Origin: Conoideocrella luteorostrata
Taxonomy: Eukaryota > Ascomycota > Sordariomycetes > Hypocreales > Clavicipitaceae
NCBI GenBank assembly: GCA_032433595.1
Contig: JASWJB010000204.1
Coordinates: 1-64,000, forward strand
DNA: 64,000 bases
Direction: 5' to 3'
In this document: piece after piece, positions 41,857 to 53,044 of the stretch
How positions within the stretch are numbered: position 1 is the first letter of the stretch
Layout of the letters: each line of letters opens with the position of its first letter
Notes under the pieces: generated by a model
Seen by the model: only the letters and a program-made list of their open reading frames with translations
Told to the model about the DNA's origin: nothing
The model's database searches: none
Made by a program: the position numbers and the translations under genes

Positions 41857-42592
41857 TTAAATCGTGGTCTCGTAAGGCAGAGGAGTAACAGTCTCAGGGG
41901 GGTTGTCGGTCAGAGAAACGGTACGAGCTTCCCGGGGAAGAACAGGCATGCGCTTGACCTGGACGGTGACACCATCGGCGGCGGCCTTCTTCTTAGCCGC
42001 AGCGTTGGACTTGACTCGCTTCAGGAAGTCCTCACGGGATCGAGAGGGCGAAACGTGCTCGACTCGGACGTTGATTCGCTTCTCGATATATCGGTGCCAG
42101 ACCTTCTTGTAAATAATGACACCGACGGAGCTCTTGGTGACATTGTAGACAACGCCAGTCTTGCCGTGGTAGACCTTGTAGGGCATACTGTTCGCCAAAG
42201 TATTAGTCTTCTGCACACGACTCCGCGCACAGAGCAAATTGGCCGCCGCATTTTTGCAGCGTTGCCCTGTCAAGAGGATGGGGACAAGATCTTGTAGGCA
42301 TTCTTACCCCTTCTGAACGGCACCGTTGACCTTGATGTCAACAATATCGCCAACACTGTGCATCCAAAATCAGTCTCTGTCCACTTTTGTTCCCCAACCA
42401 TGGCCTATCGATTTCGGATGTACGAACCGGTACGTCTTCAAGTACGTGTTCAGGGCGATCATGCCCTTCTGGCGGAAGTTGCGGCTGAAGGCATACTAAT
42501 TTGACGTTAGTTTCTGTCGCGAATCGATAATCGAAAAGAGGCACATGTATACGCACGCGGGTGCCCGCTCGCTTTCCGTAAGAGTGACCCAT
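41857..42592 (-). CDS. rpl21: 60S ribosomal protein L21 (eL21)
   Basis: Four exons (42592-42557, 42495-42428, 42355-42308, 42187-41857) give 160 residues, the usual fungal length. The sequence MGHSYGKRAGTR, YAFSRNFRQKG, TYLKTYRVGDIVDIKVNGAV, GMPYKVYHGKTGVVYNVTKS and EKRINVRVEHVSPSRSREDF is diagnostic of eL21, a structural protein of the large cytosolic ribosomal subunit. All three introns are GT-AG (GTGCGT, GTTCGT, GTAAGA donors) and the joins keep frame. Early introns after the first few codons are typical of fungal ribosomal protein genes. It is divergently paired with RPS9. Confidence 0.95.
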
Positions 42593-43007
42593 CTCGACTT
42601 ATTTGGGGGGTTCGTGATCGAGAATTGACGAAGGTGTACAGATGGGAAGCGTCCGCCTGTGGGTGTGTGTCGAATTTGCGGCTGGTTGTGGGAGCGGCGG
42701 CTTAGATAATCCGGTTGTATTTTTTTCTGCAGGCTGGCGTCGCCAAAAGTAGGGCAACAAATGTGGGTGGGGTGGTGGTGGTCGCTTGGATGTGAACATC
42801 TTAGGGCTTCGCAAAGTCAGTGTCACGTGATCATTATGCCTGCTAGCGGAACGGAATTTTACCTCCCCACACAACCTGAAAGATTTCCAGACTTCGCGTG
42901 CAACAATTTTAAACTCAGCCACTCAACCCAGGAGCAAGTCAAGTAAGTTTGAACAATCGCCCAGGAGAAATCCCCAAACCTCATTCATTTATTAACAATA
43001 TTTCAGG
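42593..43007. promoter_or_regulatory. Shared divergent promoter of RPL21 and RPS9
   Basis: 415 bp separate the two start codons. It contains TTAGGGCTTCG (42801), whose reverse is CGAAGCCCTAA, a telomere-like element often found in fungal ribosomal protein promoters, and CACGTGA at about 42823. A likely 5'-UTR intron of RPS9 runs 42943-43006 (GTAAGTTT to ATTTCAG), ending one base before the ATG. Coordinated expression of the two subunit genes is expected. Confidence 0.6.
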
Positions 43008-43744
43008 ATGCCTCCCCGCGCCCATTCCAAGACCTCGCGTGTCCCGCGTAGACCGTTCGAGTCTGCACGATTGTCAGTAACCACCGGCCACTGAACATGA
43101 GCTTGACTCTGTTTACGTCGATTGTGAACCAAAAAAAACTGACTATATACATACAACAGGGACTCTGAGTTGAAGCTCGTTGGCGAGTATGGCCTCCGCA
43201 ATAAGCGTGAGGTCTGGAGAGTCGGTCTGACTCTGTCCAAGATTCGTCGTGCTGCTCGGTAGGTCCCGCGAAAAACCTTGAAGGACCTTTAGAGAGAAGG
43301 GTAATTGATTGCTAACAACGATGGTGGTGCAGTCAACTTCTTACCCTCGACGAGAAGGACCCCAAGCGTCTCTTCGAAGGCAATGCCCTCATTCGCCGTC
43401 TTGTTCGTGTCGGTGTCCTTGACGAGTCCCGCATGAAGCTGGATTACGTGCTGGCTCTTAAGATTGAAGATTTCTTGGAGCGTCGTCTGCAGACTTGCGT
43501 CTTTAAGTTGGGCCTTGCCAAGACGATCCATCACGCCCGTGTTCTCATCCGCCAGCGCCACATCCGTGTTGGCAAGCAGATTGTCAACGTTCCTTCCTTC
43601 ATCGTCCGTCTCGACTCTCAGAAGCACATTGACTTTGCTCTGAACTCTCCGTTCGGCAGCGGCCGCCCCGGTCGTGTACGCAGAAAGAAGGCCAAGGCTG
43701 CCGAGGGCGGTGCTGATGGCGACGAGGATGAGGATGACGAGTAG
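43008..43744 (+). CDS. rps9: 40S ribosomal protein S9 (uS4)
   Basis: Three exons (43008-43072, 43160-43258, 43333-43744) give 191 residues. [74 protein letters not shown] and [20 protein letters not shown] are diagnostic of eukaryotic uS4, which nucleates the small ribosomal subunit and contains an S4 RNA-binding domain. The tail is Lys-rich then acidic (GDEDEDDE), as in fungal homologues. All joins keep frame. A likely intron also lies in the 5' UTR. Confidence 0.96.
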
Positions 43745-44978
43745 AAGCATCGGCCATGCATTAATGGGTTCTCCGACATGTTATGGGGGAATTGGGGTAT
43801 GATCACTCATGAGAAGACAAATCTCGTCATAGCTCGCGGCGTTGTCCGGAGGATAAAAATGGAATGATTTTGATCAACACCAAAAATTAGAAACATTAAA
43901 AAAATTGTGAACGCCAACGTGACGTGGCCAAGTGATGAATGCGACCGCTTGGTATCTAAATGCCGTTTCATGCTGTCAGCAATGACTATGTCCCATTGCC
44001 AATATGCTGAGGCGACGAAATGAACATTTGGTTGTGAACGCAAGCCCAGCCTTACGATCCACGCCTCCACACCCACTATTCTAAAAGAACAGCTCTTCGG
44101 CGACCGCAAGGTCTCGCTTTTAGGGCAGTACTGTTCACCATCCCCCCCTCGGGAGTAATGACCATCCCATTTTGCATCCCGCCAGCAGCATGATGGCCCT
44201 CGTGATATATCTGTCCTGCTATAAGTTTATTCTACAGGCAAAGAACAGTCGCGCATCCACACATGCCAGTGCTCGAAGTTGCAACTTGCGGAAGAAAGCT
44301 GACTGTACCCGTGCTCCTCCCCGCCACCCTTACTGCCAGCCCAAGCTCACAAAGCTACTGACCAGATTACTGAGTCAGTGCGCCGTGAGTAGAGAGGGAG
44401 GGGAGGGGACGAATACACACTTGGTGTTGACGGGCGGGAAGAATTTGGGCACTAACTAGCTGCAGAGTACTCCGTACGGAGTACGTTAATTAGTCCTACC
44501 CGACCCAGACATTTATTTCCATTCCCTCCCAAGTTCGCATCTGCGCCGACATGGACCGTGGTGATGATAAGAGAAGCTAGTAGAATTGCACGCTGTAAGA
44601 TTATGTACTATAAAGCTAGGTGCTGAATTCGCACGCTGCATTGTACCCTGAAATACATATGAAAATTTTTATTGGTATTGTCGATAAATTAATCTAAGCA
44701 TGTGCAGAATGCATAGGGTAGGCCCCGATGTCTCATTAATCTGTGTGGAGACTTCATTGACCTTGATTGCGGTCGCGTCGCAGTTCGGAAGTACAGCTGA
44801 GGCCGCCCTTGACAGCTTGGCATAATAATTTTATAATCCGGTTTGTATTTGCAGGAATTGCTGGTCAGTACCCTTCGTTATGGTATAGCCGGTATCTAAT
44901 TATGTTTTTTTTCTTCCATATTGAGATGGGCCCGTGAGCGACGGGGGAAAAAATTACTTTAAAAAATGGTTCCATTTG
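43745..44978. other. Intergenic between RPS9 and SLU7
   Basis: Frames at 43807-44109 (minus) and 44172-44459 (plus) are unrecognised. The interval contains the palindrome at 44467-44484. Both flanking genes end here, so it holds two 3' UTRs and terminators. Confidence 0.45.
44467..44484. repeat. Perfect 18-bp palindrome
   Basis: GTACTCCGTACGGAGTAC is identical to its reverse complement. It is the full form of the TACGGAGTA motif dispersed in this window. Confidence 0.8.
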
Positions 44979-46382
44979 CTAGCCTAATAATAATTCATCT
45001 TTCCCTAGTAATTTTGCCATAGGGTCATCTGCAGCGGCTCGTTTCCGTCGATACTCGTCCAATTCTGCTTCCGATACGCCGTTCAGCATCTCCTCGCGAC
45101 TGCGCTTTTTTGCGCCCGCCTCCGTTGTATCATTTTGAGGCATTACGTCCTCTTGAGGAGGATCCACCGCCTCCTCCTCATTGGCGGCCTCGATCAAATT
45201 AGCACCTGTTCTTTGTCGCTCCGCTGCTGCCCATGCCTCTTTGCCGTCTTCTCCCGTGCAGTAACTGTTCTTAACGAATGAATGGCAACATGCGTAACCC
45301 CACTTGAAGTCTGACCACCAGCTGCCCCAAACCGAAGTGTGATTATTGATCAGGACGTTCTCGGCATACTTTGACTTGGCGGCTTTGCGTGGCGCTCCCT
45401 TGATCAAACCTGCCTCATCGTACTCCACGTAGGTTTCTGATTCTGTGATCATCATGCTCCGCAAGGCGGCAGGCATGGCTTTTTGTCCCTCTCCGCCATA
45501 CTTCTCCAGTAACTCTCTCTCACGTTCCGCACGCTTTTGTTCCGCCTCCTGTTGCTCTTTTCTCCGGAAAAAGGCGCCAGCAGTTGGGTTCGCTTGTAAA
45601 TGTTGCGTTGTATCGCCACTCTTTTCTTGTGCTTCCCACGCGTATCGCTGCGCCTTTTCAAAGTCTCCTGCTTCGCCCGATGATCGCATGAACCCTTCCT
45701 CGGCGAAAAGATCTGCCACCTTGCCCCCTGTTGCTCCTCCGTCGACCAGTGATCTTGTCTTTGGGTCGTATTTTGCAGACTCTAGATCGAGGTTGAGAAG
45801 ATATTTGGCCGTGTCCTCTCGTAATCGCAACTGTCGGGTTGCCGTGCTCTGATGTTTGCTCATGTCGTTCTCTTCCGCATATCTATCGCCGTCTTCGGAG
45901 TCTTCGTCATCATCCCGGTTCGTTTGTGACTTCTTCCGCAGCTCCTCCATCTGATTGAAATCTTCCACCACGTTTCGATATTCTTTCGAGTCGTAGCCGT
46001 TCCAACGGTCTCGCTTGGCGTCCCAGCCCATCCTAACGTCTTGTATTACCTCATCTGCCTGTATGTCTCTGCCGGTCCACCTGGCCCCTTTAGCTCTTGG
46101 ACGGCTTAGGCAATCCTTTGCCTTGTGTGTCATGGCGCCACAGTTTTCGCAAGCGCCTTTGCGGTACTTTGTCGCTGCCGGGCCCGTTTTCCTTCCGCGA
46201 TCATACCATTGCGTCGACTCCTTCTTCTGCTCTCTTCGCTGATGCTTGAGGTAATCATTATCAACTTCTTCGCCTTCTTCGCCGGCATAAAACGGCCTTT
46301 TGCTAATGAATGAGGGAATGTAAATGTTCTCCTCTTTGTTGGTAGGGCCCGACTCCGGCTTGGATGAGGGAGCTGGAGGCAT
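44979..46382 (-). CDS. slu7: Pre-mRNA splicing factor SLU7
   Basis: A single open exon of 467 residues. I take ATG 46382 ([20 protein letters not shown]) because the family begins close to the conserved [14 protein letters not shown]. The CCHC zinc knuckle is intact ([14 protein letters not shown], about residues 82-95), followed by [14 protein letters not shown] and [20 protein letters not shown], the strongly conserved core. Further on, [20 protein letters not shown] is another family hallmark. SLU7 acts in the second catalytic step of splicing and helps choose the 3' splice site. The C-terminal part is Glu/Ala-rich and ends [12 protein letters not shown]. The frame is undamaged, and the gene belongs to the conserved island with RPL21 and RPS9. 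Confidence 0.95.
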   Translation of the reverse strand: MPPAPSSKPESGPTNKEENIYIPSFISKRPFYAGEEGEEVDNDYLKHQRREQKKESTQWYDRGRKTGPAATKYRKGACENCGAMTHKAKDCLSRPRAKGARWTGRDIQADEVIQDVRMGWDAKRDRWNGYDSKEYRNVVEDFNQMEELRKKSQTNRDDDEDSEDGDRYAEENDMSKHQSTATRQLRLREDTAKYLLNLDLESAKYDPKTRSLVDGGATGGKVADLFAEEGFMRSSGEAGDFEKAQRYAWEAQEKSGDTTQHLQANPTAGAFFRRKEQQEAEQKRAERERELLEKYGGEGQKAMPAALRSMMITESETYVEYDEAGLIKGAPRKAAKSKYAENVLINNHTSVWGSWWSDFKWGYACCHSFVKNSYCTGEDGKEAWAAAERQRTGANLIEAANEEEAVDPPQEDVMPQNDTTEAGAKKRSREEMLNGVSEAELDEYRRKRAAADDPMAKLLGKDELLLG

Positions 46383-48025
46383 TGTAAAGGAAAGAATGCG
46401 ATCACGGACGAACACAATAATGCGATCCGGAAAGCTCCGCTACCAGACGCAGTAGAGCAAACAGATATTGGTGTGGGATGTAGCAAAAGGAAAACTGCTG
46501 CTCTCAGCTGGTCATGATAGAGGTGGATTTCGCATTTGTGAGGTGCAGCAGTGCACATGTCATTATCGCAGAAGTCGTTGAAGACAACTGGAAAGTTTGG
46601 CTGCCAAAGCGACAGATGCGCGCTGCTGGTTATCGCCACGTGATTGAGGATTATGTGATCCGCGGCGTCTTCAGCTCTATTGCCTGTTATCTTCACGTGA
46701 TGAGATCGATGGGCACTTGCCAGTTATCGCCGACCCCATTATCTCCACGTGACGAGACAGAACTGAGAGATGCCCCACTCATCTGGCGTCTAAAAGTGGA
46801 GCATCCCTCGGGGAGTAAATCCTACAGAGTTCTCTGTACATCATATTGTAGCGAGCTACTCCGTACTCCGTACTCTATATCCATTTGCCAATTCTGTCTC
46901 TGTACTTCTATACGTCGCTATCTCCGGAGCCTTTGAAGCCTACCTAAGGACTTCCTTCATTAAGTTATCTGGTCCCTTATTCTCTTCCGTCTATTTCTCA
47001 CCCCCTAGCAATTCGACAGACCCAAAGGGTGCCAAAAATTTAATCCCCCCCCGTTTGTTGTAGGCCCCCTACCCTCTTCCCCTGTCTTTCCCCGCACTCC
47101 TTCCCGCGCTCTTTCCCTCACCTAACTATCTAAATAAAATTGATTTACTCCGTACAAGGGAGCATAGTTACTGCTTTAGAGTATACTTCGTTTATGTGAT
47201 CCTGCGGAATCGTCCACTTTTGCCAGCTGCCACTTTAAATGTTGAGACCATAGCCAAGAACGCGCTGATAGTCGGCTGGTGGTGGTGGTCGTTTTGGCAA
47301 GCCAACACAGGCAACCACCTCGGTCGGCTACATGATCTGACGCAACCACGACGGCGTCGAAAATCACGGCCACAGGCGGAACAAGAGGCGGACATCCGCA
47401 ATTGCCGACCTCCAGAGACCTGACAAATATCCCCAATTGCTGCAACCTTTGCTTGTCCTGCCCCGACGACGTGGCTACCTTTGGTTGCGGCAGTCTGTGT
47501 AAGTAGTATGCCGCCCGTCGCAATTCCCATGTCGACCTCAACAATGGGGACAATCCTTACCGGCGGCTGAGACTCTGAACATTGACCGGCTGCATCTCGC
47601 AGCAGGTGTCGGGTAATTTCACCAATGCCGTCGTTGCCCGTGGGACCTGTTACTGCGTGGACGGCTGCACCGATAAGCTATTATGTTTTGACTGGTCAAC
47701 AGCGCTAGCTAAAAGACGTCGTGTAACAGCTTGAGCCTCACCGAGATGCACGCTCTTGACCTGTTTACATCATACAACCCGTACAGAGTCGCATCTCCTC
47801 CCGTCATAATGAAAGAGCCAGTCTCGAATTCTGGTCCCAAGATATTATAGATACAATCCCATCATAACGACCGGGCGAGTTCTATCTTGCGGCCCATCAG
47901 CTAATCACTCGGAAATATGCGTACTCTTTATTGTCCTGTTGAGCATAAAAAGAGGGCACTTTCCCTTCCTTTCACTTCATTTCGCTGGGCGGCACGCCAG
48001 ATACTTTCCTCTTTTCATTCGACTC
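46383..48025. other. Intergenic, no recognised gene
   Basis: Frames at 46514-46936 (plus) and 47176-47553 (minus) are open but unconvincing. The motif TACTCCGTACTCCGTACTC lies at 46857-46875. A C-rich run is near 47045. Just before the next gene a TATA-like stretch (GCATAAAAAGAGG, about 47943) sits about 80 bp upstream of its ATG. Confidence 0.4.
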
Positions 48026-48858
48026 ATGGAACATAAACAACTTCTCCCGCGGCCTGATAACCAAGCGCTTCTACCCTTGAACTATCAACCGCCGGCACTC
48101 TTAAACTATCTGTCCCCGGCACTCTTCGACCATCACCAGCCTTCGGCACTCTTCGACTACCAACATTCTCCAGCACCCTGTAGCAACCAACCTCTTCCGA
48201 CACCCTTGATCGACCAGGCGGGCGCTCTCGCTTACGACATTACAATACCTTTCATCGCGCCCCCCCGGCAGAGTTTGCTCTCCGACGATCTTCTTTTCTT
48301 CCTTTACAACTTTGCCTACTTGCAGGACGCTGAAGATAAACCCAACGTCCTTATCCAAGCCATCTTTAACCAGTACTACACGGCAGAGAAGGGCTACGCT
48401 GTTTGCTCCAACTGGTCTCCAACCGGCGACGCCAGTGACAAGGTCCACCACGCTGTGCAGCACCTTGACGGCCATGTTGTCCAGATCCTGAGGACGAAAC
48501 TGCTGTACTGCGGAACAAAGACGAGCGAGGACCCCAAGATTGCCGAGAGGCAGGTCAAGCGCGTAGCTCAGAGGAACCTCAAGAAGACGGGCGGGATTTT
48601 CATGTACGCCATGACAGGATGGGGGTCAAAGTGCGCAACTGGGTGATTGAGATGTCGCCACATGGCGGCTACGAAATGCGCCCGATGTGGGGGGTCGATG
48701 CGGAAGGTTGCAAAGAGGCATACCTTGACATTGGCAACGACGACACGGCCGAGTACATCATTCAGTGTCTTCTTATCATCAAAGGACAGGTGGACTTGGC
48801 CTGGCCGGAGTCTGGACTCTCTGGTGTGTTCACTAACGGGCTCGTTGCCGGGTTCTAG
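48026..48858 (+). CDS. Hypothetical protein with a single-base frameshift
   Basis: ATG at 48026 (MEHKQLLPRPDNQ) opens a frame of about 200 residues: a Pro/Leu/Gln-rich start with short repeats (PALLNYLSPALFDHHQPSAL), then a globular part (LLFFLYNFAYLQDAEDKPNV, NQYYTAEKGYAVCSNWSPTG). At the run of five G at 48621-48625 the frame must shift. One more G would give TGWGVKVRNWVIEMSPHGGY and lead on to a stop at 48856. Without it the frame ends about 20 bases later. The continued sequence is protein-like throughout, so this is either a sequencing error in the run or a recent frameshift. A TATA-like box lies about 80 bp upstream. Family not recognised. Confidence 0.5.
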
Positions 48859-49445
48859 AGAGGACATGCTGATGACAGGGGGCAGCTGTTGAGGGGTTTA
48901 TTTTTGTTACTGGGGGGCTTATTCGAGGTGATGATTACAAGCGTGCATTTCTCATTTTTCGGAGTTTTTTCTCTGTGTGCTGGCTAGATGTAAAGAGAGA
49001 TACACGAAGTGATAGTGTACATTTCTCGTTGCGCGAAGCTTCGCTTCTGGGGCGTGCTGATTAGTTCGTGAGGGAGACATATACCAAGTATTGCGCAACA
49101 TATGTGCTTTAATATTGTCCAAACTATGTTTTTGTGTGTACAAGCTTGCTTGAATCGCCTGATTTGTTATCCACATTATGACTAGAGGATGCACACACCC
49201 CCGTTCCAACAGTCGCAAGCAACAAGAGATACTCGGTACCTTCCAATCCTACCTCCACCTTTTTGTCGCAAATCTTGGGAAGAGACAGTGTGTCAAATCA
49301 GTACTTACAATCTGGCCATGATGAATCCATCTTCGTCTCGTATGCCAAGCAGTAACCTCCAAGGAGATTTTGTTCGGCCTGCGCGTCTTCATCGACCATT
49401 ATTCGGTGATGCTCAGTAATTGCGAGACTTTGTATGATAGTAAAC
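48859..49445. other. Intergenic, no gene seen
   Basis: Short frames at 48952-49218 and 49189-49419 are unrecognised. No repeat identified. Confidence 0.45.
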
Positions 49446-49668
49446 ATTGGAAGCAATGGAACGGGGTTAAATTTATGTGCATTGATGGGAAGAGCAGTGT
49501 TACGATGATCATGGATACAGAATTTCTCCTCTAATGGTCCCGTCCAAATCCATTGATACCCCTATTAGCTAATATATCCTTGTTCCGGATTCCTGCCTCG
49601 GGCCAGAGGCCGCGTAATCCTACATCCAGTAACCATGTAATCCACCCACGGCCGCCGTGTAACCCGGC
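49446..49668 (-). mobile_element. Diverged LTR, family A
   Basis: It reads ATTGGAAGCAATGGAACGG, then TTATGTGCATTGATGGGAAG, CCCGTCCAAATCC, TACCCCTATTAGC and GGCCAGAGGCCGCGTAATCC. These follow the reverse-oriented family A order nearly end to end. The terminal bases have decayed and no target duplication is visible. Confidence 0.6.
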
Positions 49669-51026
49669 GGTTAAACCCATAACAAAAACTCGGAATTACC
49701 TGAATTGATCCGTCGACAATATCTCGCAGAGGATTACGATGAGACCTCAGTTGGGTGATTGTGATTCTGCGATCACATCCATGCGTGACTCTATCGAGGG
49801 GTCTTCTGCCGCGGATATTTTCAACTGAGATATGCACCCTAAGCATAATACTGGTGGTGATGTTACTGACTTTGAAGCAGATGATGAAGATTTCCCAGCC
49901 GCACAGTACCCTGATGATGAGTTCGACTACCTTGATTTTGCACATACCCTATCTTTCCACAATCCCTTAGATGCCGACATCACAATACCCCGAGCAACTT
50001 GTCATTTAGATACAGGATGTCAAATACTCGGAATACAGCTCGGTAGCCTGATGCGTCGGATCCTACTTGTTCTATTGTTCTGCAAGGGCAAGCGTTTTTA
50101 GCGTCCCGAACGGCACGATGTTGTCCGCCATGTCCCATGTAATCACCTCGCCGATGAAAACCAAGTTTCAAACGTTTGACGCAAATGCATTCTTCAAAGG
50201 CGCATCGAGCTAGAATTGCTCATTGCTCAACAGTGAAACGAACCATGGCTTGAAGTGTTCTACTAAGTATTTTGCGAGACATATCAACGCATTACGTGAC
50301 TGATAGGCACTAATTATTGAATTGCATCCTCCAAGCTTGAGGTCGACATCAAGTACGTCCTAGTTACGTTTCGCGTCGGTGTTTGTGAGACACAAGAAAG
50401 CAATGAGATAGTCAACTTACTATATCGTAGCCTGTATCCGCTGCGAATGATCTCATGAACAATCCATCATACCAATGACAATTGGGCTCAAGTGATAATA
50501 CGCGGCGTGTTGACCTCAGGACGCCGGCCGAGGATGCTCTGCAGTCGCCTGTGGTAGGCGGCAATCCAGATGCCCAACTGCCTGTTGGCAGCTGCACTAT
50601 TGCCCGAAGCGTTCTTCGTTTCTATCGGAATGGGGGCTGGTAATCGGTAAAGTGGTTGGTACAGTGTCTGGTTCACGGTAGTACATTCGGGTTTTGAAAC
50701 TCCAGAAATCTATCAATGAGAGCTAATAGTTCTTTTTCAGGGTGAGGAACGGGGGCGTAGTCAACCATACTATGGACATACGCCTGCGACGCAGTTTGTG
50801 TGTATGTTTAGCCATGAATGTATCAAGTGTAGAGAAGGTAAGAGCAGGACAGTTGTGAGATTGGCTCCTAGTTGCCTCTTGTGGTTTATTCCTGCAGCTA
50901 GACGCGCAACTACAGCAGCATGTTCCTTCCAGAAAAGTTAGGATAGTTTACGTGGCTTATATCAATTTATTCGTTGCCACAGCTTTTTTTCTTTCTTCTT
51001 CTCTCCATCACATACATACATACAAC
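49669..51026. other. No recognised gene
   Basis: A plus frame around 49800-50100 is acidic (DVTDFEADDEDFPAAQYPDD) and could be a relic. Minus frames at 50412-50676 are short. Nothing else is recognisable up to the start of the inverted-repeat structure. Confidence 0.35.
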
Positions 51027-51408
51027 ATGTCGTGAGTATATTTTCCGTCGCACGCCCACACCCACGCCCACATCCACGTTCAGGATTATCCTCCGTTAAA
51101 GATATATTACTAATCAAATAAACAGTACAAACAACATCAATATACAACTTTCTTGGAGCCGCCAGGCACCCAACCCTCTGCCCCCTGAGGGGGCCACGTC
51201 AGCCAATCCGAGGGTCGACGGCACCGCCGAGACCCTCACCAGCCCCCCGGCGGATCCAACGCCGTGAGTTGAACTGGCAAGCTTCTCGTAGTTGTAAACC
51301 AGACTAACGTGATTTATTTGCAGCAATAGTTACGGTGGCACATTAGCTAAGGTCCGCAAAATGCTGCCAAAACCCCAAAACCCCGCATTTGCAATCCAAC
51401 GAATTTGA
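51027..51408 (+). CDS. Possible three-exon ORF at the left arm of an inverted repeat
   Basis: ATGTC at 51027-51031 can be spliced (GTGAGTATA...AAACAG) to 51126-51263. That exon can in turn be spliced (GTGAGTTG, GACTAAC, TTTGCAG; intron 51264-51323) to a frame ending at 51406-51408. This gives 75 residues, MSTNNINIQLSWSRQAPNPL and so on, Pro-rich. Both introns have good ends, and the second has an excellent branch site. The last exon enters the exact terminal inverted repeat of the element, so the original gene is probably interrupted here. No family recognised. Confidence 0.3.
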
Positions 51409-52620
51409 CGAATTTACGATACCGCGACCGCGAAAAGACCTGCAGACCTTACGAAATAGAATTGAAGCTCCATTAAATAGTGGAATAAGCCATCAGGATG
51501 TCTTAAATGATATAAATAGTCTTTCCGTACAAGATGGGCAGCCCGTAAGTCTTCGAACCTTACGACGCCAGCTTGCAGTATGGGGCATTTCACACACTTC
51601 CGCGACTGTACATCTCGATCTATTATATGAGGAGCTTTCTGAACTCTTCGTACAAGACCAACCAATACAAGATATCTATGCTAGAATAAATCAGCTTCTT
51701 TAACAACAAGGCTATTAATTAATTAGCTAGCGTACGCTTAAGGCACACCTTCAACGCTGGGGCTTTTCCCGGCAATAGCATGTATAAATTGTAGATTAAT
51801 TAGTTAAATGTGTATAATTTTATTTCTTTTTATATAAATACTTAAATTAGTTAATTCTTTAAGATATCTAAACTTAAGACTAACTACCTTATATACTCTA
51901 TGCTATCTAACGAATCCGCTAGCAGTATAATATAAAAAGGCGCTTTTATACACAAGAAGAGTAATAAGTAGCTCTCTAAATTATAGTTTAATTCCTTAAA
52001 GCTAACCTTTAATAATTATTAGTAATTTATGGCTTTAGTTATAGTTATTTATATCACTATATACAATAAAAGGGTTAGGTTCTAGTCTCGCAGAACCGCT
52101 TATACAATTTTTATTGGCTTGTTTTTCCTAAAGAAGTTTAACAGCGCTAAGAAGGAAACTTTAAACATTGTATAAACTTCTATGTGCCTAAACCAAATTT
52201 TCTTTAGTGCTTAGATAGATACGAGAAGCTTAAGAGATTTGGCATTCAAGTGTACGTATGCATTGACGCTTACTCACGCTGTATTATTTGGTTCTACTGC
52301 GGTCGCTCCGCAACAACTGCGTTAAGCACACTAAAGCGGTATCTTCGTACGATAAAATGCCTTGGAATGCGGCCATTTTTTACAAGATCTGACTTTGGAA
52401 CTGAAACCCCGTTGTTATGTGCCCGTAATTGCAAAAGTGACCGAAATCGAATTTGCGGGGATTTCCACATTTCGGGTTTTGGCAGCATTTTGCGGACCTT
52501 AGCTAATGTGCCACCGTAAATAGTGGATCCGCAAGGGGGTTGGAGGAGGGCTCGGGCGGTGTCGCCCCCGGCACGTGGTCCTCAATGATGGGCCCAGGGG
52601 GTTGGGTGCTTGGCTTGAAG
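51160..52620. repeat. Large inverted repeat, exact inner part and diverged outer arms
   Basis: The inner arms TTACGGTGGCACATTAGCTA and onward (about 46 bp, from 51330) and their reverse complement (ending 52519) are essentially identical. Outside them, 51160-51263 and the reverse complement of 52524-52620 are also related but diverged (GCACCCAACCC, CCACGT, CACCGCC, GCGGATCC in the same order). The left arm contains a 60-bp intron-like segment that the right arm lacks. The 4-mer ATAG flanks the exact part on both sides, so it could also be read as a separate 1190-bp transposon with a 4-bp target duplication. Confidence 0.65.
51389..52519 (+). pseudogene. DDE integrase-core transposon remnant
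   Basis: Two open pieces remain. The first, 51389-51703, is helical (RTLRRQLAVWGISHTSATVH), like the helix-turn-helix front of fungal integrase-core proteins. The second, 52250-52519, has VCIDAYSRCIIWFYCGRS and PFFTRSDFGTETPLL, which carry two catalytic-type aspartates of an rve/DDE integrase fold. Between them 51705-52240 is very rich in A and T and in TpA, with stops in all frames, consistent with RIP or long decay. The second piece runs directly into the right inverted repeat, so the C-terminal catalytic part is deleted. Confidence 0.6.
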
Positions 52621-53040
52621 GCTGCAACGGATGGCTGGGGTCGCTCTTTTATATTTTTGTTACTTTTGCTATTTTTTGGGGGTTTTTTGGCTTTTGTTTT
52701 TTATAAAAAATAAATAAAGAAAAACTTTACAGCGACATTACTCTTCTCCCTTTCTATACGTATAAGGCTTCAATTTTCGAACAGGCCGTAAAAGCACCAC
52801 ACCCACCCCTCACGTACTTTGAAAGAACGATTGTGATTCGTCAAGTTCACTAGCTCTTGTCCCGATGCTGGCGGCACTACTGGTACTGGAAACCATCGAC
52901 GAGGCGTTGACGTCGTCGTAAGGCGTCCCTTTCCCGGGAGGGCGAAACGCCCTAGCAACTTGGGACGACTAAATCACTTCAACTCCTACTGAAGGAAGGC
53001 TAGAGAGAAAGCCCTCAAGGATAGGGTAGTGCACCGAGCG
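52620..53040. other. No recognised gene
   Basis: T-rich sequence next to the right arm (52650-52720), whose plus frame would encode a hydrophobic tail (FIFLLLLLFFGGFLAFVF). No other feature seen. Confidence 0.35.
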
Positions 53041-53044
53041 GTTC

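Noticed and set aside
45445..45852. Plus-strand frames opposite SLU7
   Set aside because: They are shadows of a strongly conserved minus-strand gene.
47176..47553. Overlapping minus and plus frames near 47.2-47.5 kb
   Set aside because: Both strands are open over the same GC-rich stretch; no motif, no good start context and no intron signals.
51330..52519. A clean 1.2-kb DNA transposon with 4-bp ATAG target duplication
   Set aside because: Not accepted as certain, because the sequence outside the supposed ends is also inverted and related, so the exact part may be only the inner portion of a larger repeat.
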